A stretch of 37,529 nt of DNA from Bacteroidales bacterium (lineage in GTDB: Bacteria; Bacteroidota; Bacteroidia; Bacteroidales; VadinHA17). The first letter of the stretch is position 1. Each line of letters starts with the position of its first letter. Position numbers and translations under genes: made by a program. The stretch is taken from the NCBI GenBank assembly GCA_030692905.1, contig JAUYBT010000030.1:1-37529 (forward strand). The letters are read 5' to 3'. The notes beneath the pieces are model-generated. The model was not told the origin of the DNA, searched no databases, and worked only from the letters and a program-made list of their open reading frames with translations. Shown in pieces: positions 34,050 through 37,529 of the stretch.

Positions 34050-35156
34050 TTATACTGTCCGATATATATTTCCCGGGGAACACTTTACTAGTCCTTTAAA
34101 CTCCATCTGAAGGAGCAGGGATGATAATTTATAAACCGGTATTTCGAGCGTCCGGCAAATACTGTCTATGGTAAGTTCCCCTTCTTTCATGAGTAATTCA
34201 AAGATCAGCTTTTCAGTCTCATCCAGATCGGAGAACAATGTTCTCTGTACAGGAGGTTTTGATTTTTCAGGTTTCCAGTTAAGAAAGTATTCGATATCAT
34301 CAGAACATTCGGTAAGTGCTGCTTTATTGCTCCTGATAAGGCTGTTGCAGCCGGCCGACCATTGATCATCCGGTCGTCCGGGTACAGCAAAAACATCGCG
34401 ATTATATGAATTGGCTATGTCGGCTGTAATAAGAGCACCTCCCTTTATTCCTGATTCGACAAGCAGGGTAGCATCGGATAGTCCGGCAATAATGCGGTTT
34501 CTTTTCAGGAAGTTATTGCGCTCAGGAAGTGCGTCTGAAAGGAAATCAGTCAGCAGTCCTCCTTTTTTAACTATCGTCCTTGCTGTTGAGGTGTGGACAG
34601 CAGGATAGGTGGTCTTAAAACCATGTCCCAGAACTCCTATGGTTTGCAGATTATTTGCAAGGGCTGCTTTGTGTGATGCAATATCAATGCCGTATGCAAG
34701 GCCGCTTACAATAATAAGATCGGGATGACCCGCTGCCAGCCCTCCGATAATCTTGTCACATATTTCTCTTCCACGTGTTGTGGCATTACGTGTGCCAACT
34801 ACACTTAATATCTTTGCAGCATTCAGATCGCAGTCACCCATGAAGAAAAATACCACGGGAGAATCATCACATTGTCTGAGTCTGAAAGGATAATCATTAT
34901 CAAGATAGAAATAGGTTCTGATGTTGTTCTTACTGATATATTCGGCCTCCTGTTCCGCAGTATCGAGATACGATCTGTCGCTGATATATTTTGCAATACC
35001 TGATCCGATTCCCGGTATTTTGATAAGGTTTCTGTAAGGTTCATGAAAAATCGCTTCCACGCTTCCGAAATGTGATACAAGCTTTCGCGCATTAATGTCG
35101 CCGATACGTGGAATCAGACCTAAAGCAATTTTATGCTTAAGTGATACTTCTGGCAT
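34050..35156 (-). CDS. dprA: DNA-processing protein DprA
   Basis: Binds single-stranded DNA and loads RecA during natural transformation; cytoplasmic. The Rossmann-like core is complete: SVVGTRNATTRGREI, IIVSGLAYGIDIASHKAAL, GVLGHGFKTTYPAVH, FLKRNRIIAGLSDATLLVESGIKGGALITA and DVFAVPGRPDD. An N-terminal helix-hairpin-helix (LIPRIGDINARKLVSHFG) and a C-terminal winged-helix domain (LIFELLMKEGELTIDSICRTLEIP) flank it. I start at the ATG at 35156 (MPEVSLKHKIALGLIPRIG). The ATG at 35201 adds 15 hydrophobic residues and reads through the terminator of the upstream gene, so it is unlikely. From 35156 it has 368 residues. Confidence 0.93.
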   Translation of the reverse strand: MPEVSLKHKIALGLIPRIGDINARKLVSHFGSVEAIFHEPYRNLIKIPGIGSGIAKYISDRSYLDTAEQEAEYISKNNIRTYFYLDNDYPFRLRQCDDSPVVFFFMGDCDLNAAKILSVVGTRNATTRGREICDKIIGGLAAGHPDLIIVSGLAYGIDIASHKAALANNLQTIGVLGHGFKTTYPAVHTSTARTIVKKGGLLTDFLSDALPERNNFLKRNRIIAGLSDATLLVESGIKGGALITADIANSYNRDVFAVPGRPDDQWSAGCNSLIRSNKAALTECSDDIEYFLNWKPEKSKPPVQRTLFSDLDETEKLIFELLMKEGELTIDSICRTLEIPVYKLSSLLLQMEFKGLVKCSPGNIYRTV

Positions 35157-35183
35157 AGCACAAGAAATTGAAACATACAAATA

Positions 35184-35217
35184 TAAAAAATGCAGGGACA
35201 TGTCATGGCATGTCCCT
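35184..35217 (-). terminator. Terminator of the second glutamate dehydrogenase gene
   Basis: Minus strand: AGGGACATG (plus 35209-35217) and CATGTCCCT (35194-35202) form a perfect 9-bp stem with a 6-base loop, followed by GCATTTTTTA. It lies 33 bases beyond the GDH stop and just before the dprA start, separating the two. Confidence 0.8.
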
Positions 35218-35249
35218 ACTAAATTTTATAATGACAGAGGGGTAAAATT

Positions 35250-36587
35250 TTATATCACACCCATATCAAGCATTGAACTTGCTACTTTAAGGAATCCGGC
35301 AATGTTTGCACCCTTCACATAATCAACATAGCCGTCTTCCCTCTTACCATGTTTAACGCACTGGCTATGGATATTGCACATGATATCATGCAGACGGTCA
35401 TCAACCTCCTGACAGTTCCAGCGAAGCTTCATTGAGTTCTGAGTCATTTCCAGTCCCGATGTAGCAACTCCACCGGCATTGACTGCTTTACCAGGAGCAA
35501 ATAATATCTTATGTTTATGAAATTCCTCAACAGCTTCGGGAGTGCAACCCATATTTGATACTTCAGCAATGAGGATAGCACCGTTGTTGATCAGTTTTTT
35601 TGCATCTTCACCGGTAAGTTCATTTTGGGTTGCACATGGGAGTGCAATATCAACTTTAACTTCCCATGGACGTTTACCTTCATGAAATTCGACTTCTTCA
35701 AATGCATAGGAATATGGTTTAACTATATCTTCATTTGATGCGCGAAGTTCAAGCATAAAATCAATTTTCTTTCCGGAAATTCCTTCTGGATCATAAATAT
35801 AACCATCAGGACCTGAGATAGTAACAACTTTACCTCCCAGTTCGGTAGCTTTAAGAGCAGCACCCCAGGCTACATTGCCAAATCCGGATATTGAAATTGT
35901 TTTACCCTTAAGAGTTTCATTTTTAGTAGCCAGCATTTCCTTGGCAAAATAGATCCCGCCAAAACCGGTAGCTTCAGGACGTATAAGCGAACCACCCCAG
36001 TTGCTGCCTTTGCCTGTAAGAACGCCCGTATGATCTCCCTTCAGTCTTTTGTACATCCCGTACAGGAATCCAATTTCACGGCCTCCAACACCGATATCAC
36101 CGGCAGGAACATCAGTTTCCGGTCCGATGTATTTCCACAGTTCAAGCATAAATGATTGGCAGAAACGCATTACCTCTGCATTTGATTTTCCTTTTGGATC
36201 AAAATCAGAACCCCCTTTACCTCCACCCATCGGAAGAGTGGTAAGTGCGTTCTTGAATATCTGTTCAAATCCAAGGAACTTAAGAATTGAAAGGTTAACA
36301 CTGGGGTGGAAGCGAAGGCCTCCTTTATAGGGACCAATGGCATTATTGAACTGAATGCGGTAACCAAGGTTTACCTTTACATTTCCTTCATCATCAACCC
36401 ATGGAATTTTAAAAGTTAAAACGCGATCAGGTTCAATGATGCGCTCAATAATGTTTGCAGATTCAAACTGTGGGTTTTCGTTATAAACCTCTTCGATCGA
36501 TTCCAGTACTTCTCTTACTGCCTGTAAATACTCAACCTCTCCCGGATGCTTCTTTTCGAGGTTATTCATGATTTTATCTACGTTCAT
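35250..36587 (-). CDS. Glutamate dehydrogenase, paralogue 2
   Basis: Second GDH, 445 residues, with the same architecture as paralogue 1 (LPMGGGKGGSDFDPKGKSN, DVPAGDIGVGGREIGF, VATSGLEMTQNS). Two places differ. The cofactor loop after the glycine-rich turn (SISGFGNVAWGA) is ISGPDGYIYD instead of SSDSNGFIYD. The usual EGANMP motif is EVSNMGCTPEAV. Both lie near the dinucleotide, so a different coenzyme preference (NADH or dual) is plausible. Bacteroides are known to carry two GDHs with different coenzyme use. It is monocistronic by appearance, with its own terminator and a 16-bp palindrome upstream. Confidence 0.93.
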   Translation of the reverse strand: MNVDKIMNNLEKKHPGEVEYLQAVREVLESIEEVYNENPQFESANIIERIIEPDRVLTFKIPWVDDEGNVKVNLGYRIQFNNAIGPYKGGLRFHPSVNLSILKFLGFEQIFKNALTTLPMGGGKGGSDFDPKGKSNAEVMRFCQSFMLELWKYIGPETDVPAGDIGVGGREIGFLYGMYKRLKGDHTGVLTGKGSNWGGSLIRPEATGFGGIYFAKEMLATKNETLKGKTISISGFGNVAWGAALKATELGGKVVTISGPDGYIYDPEGISGKKIDFMLELRASNEDIVKPYSYAFEEVEFHEGKRPWEVKVDIALPCATQNELTGEDAKKLINNGAILIAEVSNMGCTPEAVEEFHKHKILFAPGKAVNAGGVATSGLEMTQNSMKLRWNCQEVDDRLHDIMCNIHSQCVKHGKREDGYVDYVKGANIAGFLKVASSMLDMGVI

Positions 36588-36647
36588 TATTCTGATATTT
36601 TAATTGATAATCCGTGTTAAAAATTAACTATTCAAATTTGAGGTTGT

Positions 36648-36655
36648 CAAAAATA
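36648..36655 (-). promoter_or_regulatory. Possible -7 box of GDH paralogue 2
   Basis: Minus-strand TATTTTTG matches TAnnTTTG about 60 bases upstream of the start. The nearest TTTG upstream is 26 bases away, longer than the usual spacing. Confidence 0.35.
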
Positions 36656-36676
36656 ATTTAAAATGATAAAACTCAT

Positions 36677-36692
36677 GTTATCAAATGATAAC
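36677..36692. promoter_or_regulatory. 16-bp palindrome, operator candidate
   Basis: GTTATCA and TGATAAC, separated by AA, form a perfect inverted repeat. It lies 22 bases upstream of the candidate -7 box of GDH paralogue 2, the position expected for a regulator. No equivalent is seen upstream of GDH paralogue 1. Confidence 0.4.
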
Positions 36693-36756
36693 CTTCACGC
36701 CTGTGGGGCACAAAATTAATTTTTTTTTCAAAAGGCATTACTGTTCAGGAAAAAAC

Positions 36757-37197
36757 CTATCGCCTGGTTTTAAAGAATCTCATCAATAATTCCATGCATT
36801 CTTCCTCAAGAACTCCGGATTCCACTTTAGTTTTTGGATGCAGTAACAAATCTGATATTGATCTGTAGCCCTTCTTTTCATCCTTTGCTCCGTAGACTAA
36901 TGCAGTCGCCTGGCTCCAGCCAATGGCTCCGGCACACATTGCGCAGGGTTCAAGTGTAACGTATATTGTACAATCTATCAGATATTTGCCACCAAGCCAG
37001 TTTGTGGCAGCTTTAATAGCCTGCATCTCAGCATGAGCTGTCGGATCTTTTAATGTCTCAGTAAGATTATGAGCCCTGGCAATAATCATATCATTGCAGA
37101 TCACCACCGCACCAACCGGAATCTCCTGTTTGTCAAATGCTTTATTTGCTTCAGCAAGGGCCGCCCTCATAAACTGCTCTTCTTTTTTCTGAGCCAT
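36757..37197 (-). CDS. tadA: tRNA-specific adenosine deaminase (TadA-type)
   Basis: Zinc-dependent deaminase that converts A34 to inosine in tRNA-Arg(ACG). 146 residues, the normal size. The zinc and proton-shuttle motif HAEMQAIKAA and the second zinc motif PCAMCAGAI are intact, separated by the usual distance. NEAFDKQEIP-type N-terminal region appears as NKAFDKQEIPVGAVVI. Guanine deaminase is a related alternative, but the IPVGAV and PCAMCAGAI forms favour TadA. It is divergent from aspS. Confidence 0.88.
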   Translation of the reverse strand: MAQKKEEQFMRAALAEANKAFDKQEIPVGAVVICNDMIIARAHNLTETLKDPTAHAEMQAIKAATNWLGGKYLIDCTIYVTLEPCAMCAGAIGWSQATALVYGAKDEKKGYRSISDLLLHPKTKVESGVLEEECMELLMRFFKTRR

Positions 37198-37272
37198 AAC
37201 CTTCTTGATTTACCTCTAAAAGTAGAAAGAAAAATGGGATTTCCCTTTTTCTCAGCAATCTGATAATTTTCT

Positions 37273-37280
37273 TATTTTTG
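37273..37280 (+). promoter_or_regulatory. Possible -7 box of aspS
   Basis: TATTTTTG matches TAnnTTTG and lies 21 bases upstream of the aspS ATG, giving a leader of about 15 bases. Only a T-run is found at the -33 position. Confidence 0.4.
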
Positions 37281-37301
37281 TTGAAAATTAAATAGAAAGA
37301 A

Positions 37302-37529
37302 ATGTACAGGACACACACGTGCGGCGAATTGAATATGAGAAATACAGGGCAAGACGTTATTTTATGCGGTTGGGTTCAGAAATCGAGGGACCTTGGCGGA
37401 ATGACCTTTGTTGATCTTCGTGACCGTTATGGTATAACCCAGCTCGTATTTAACATGGAAACGAACAGAGAGCTTTGTGAAAAAGCCAGGAAACTCGGAC
37501 GCGAATTTGTTCTTCAGACGAAAGGGAAA
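37302..37529 (+). CDS. aspS: Aspartyl-tRNA synthetase, 5' part (runs off the window)
   Basis: Class II synthetase for tRNA-Asp. Only the first 76 codons are present. MYRTHTCGELNMRNTGQDV followed by LCGWVQKSRDLGGMTFVDLRD is the N-terminal OB-fold anticodon-binding domain typical of bacterial AspRS, and RYGITQLVF continues it. The gene is cut by the window end, so catalytic motifs cannot be checked. A near-perfect TAnnTTTG box lies 21 bases upstream. Confidence 0.93.
   Translation, partial: MYRTHTCGELNMRNTGQDVILCGWVQKSRDLGGMTFVDLRDRYGITQLVFNMETNRELCEKARKLGREFVLQTKGK

Overview
The window comes from the chromosome of a Bacteroidota bacterium, most likely a Bacteroidales/Marinilabiliales relative. 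Housekeeping proteins (LepA, FabF, AcpP, LeuS, AspS) are of the Bacteroidota type. An IPExxxVDY-like protein sits beside rnc. Starts lack obvious Shine-Dalgarno sequences, and several promoters match the Bacteroidota form TAnnTTTG. Exported enzymes carry lipoprotein or Tat signals. Most of the sequence is AT-rich.

Layout. (1) 1-12.0 kb is core: lepA; an RprXY-like two-component system; acpP-fabF-rnc plus the IPExxxVDY-like gene; purN; an M23 lipoprotein peptidase; and leuS. leuS is bracketed by two arrays of 7-bp repeats. (2) 12.0-13.1 kb holds tRNA-Arg(CCG) with promoter and terminator, more heptamer repeats, and an unrecognised protein whose last codons lie inside a heptamer array. (3) 13.1-25.3 kb is a carbohydrate locus without SusC/SusD: UroD/MtaA-like protein, MFS sugar porter, lipoprotein GH2, Tat-exported aldo-keto reductase, Tat-exported enolase-superfamily protein, exported bicupin, and lipoprotein GH51 arabinofuranosidase. 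(4) 25.3-30.6 kb looks like an inserted or rearranged islet. Two 75-bp direct repeats (71/75 identical) bound a PuuP-like permease, a CsxA-like GH2 and an ORF-less group II intron. A truncated coding remnant lies just outside one repeat, and tRNA-Ser(GGA) lies near the other. (5) 30.6-37.5 kb is core again: ansA-tatD-gdhA, dprA, a second glutamate dehydrogenase, tadA, and the 5' end of aspS.

How it fits together. The carbohydrate locus reads as a plan for envelope-side breakdown of arabinose- and hexose- or uronate-bearing plant or algal glycans. Two lipoprotein glycosidases release sugars, the exported AKR, enolase-fold and cupin proteins may process sugar or sugar-acid products, and an MFS porter imports monosaccharides. 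The UroD-like methyltransferase is the least explained member. No defence system, CRISPR array or transposase was seen. The least ordinary structures are the repeat-bounded islet with its IEP-less intron, the nested inverted repeats next to tRNA-Ser, the intergenic heptamer arrays, and a possible short RNA at 4.35-4.46 kb. All functional statements rest on reading motifs by eye; no database search was run.
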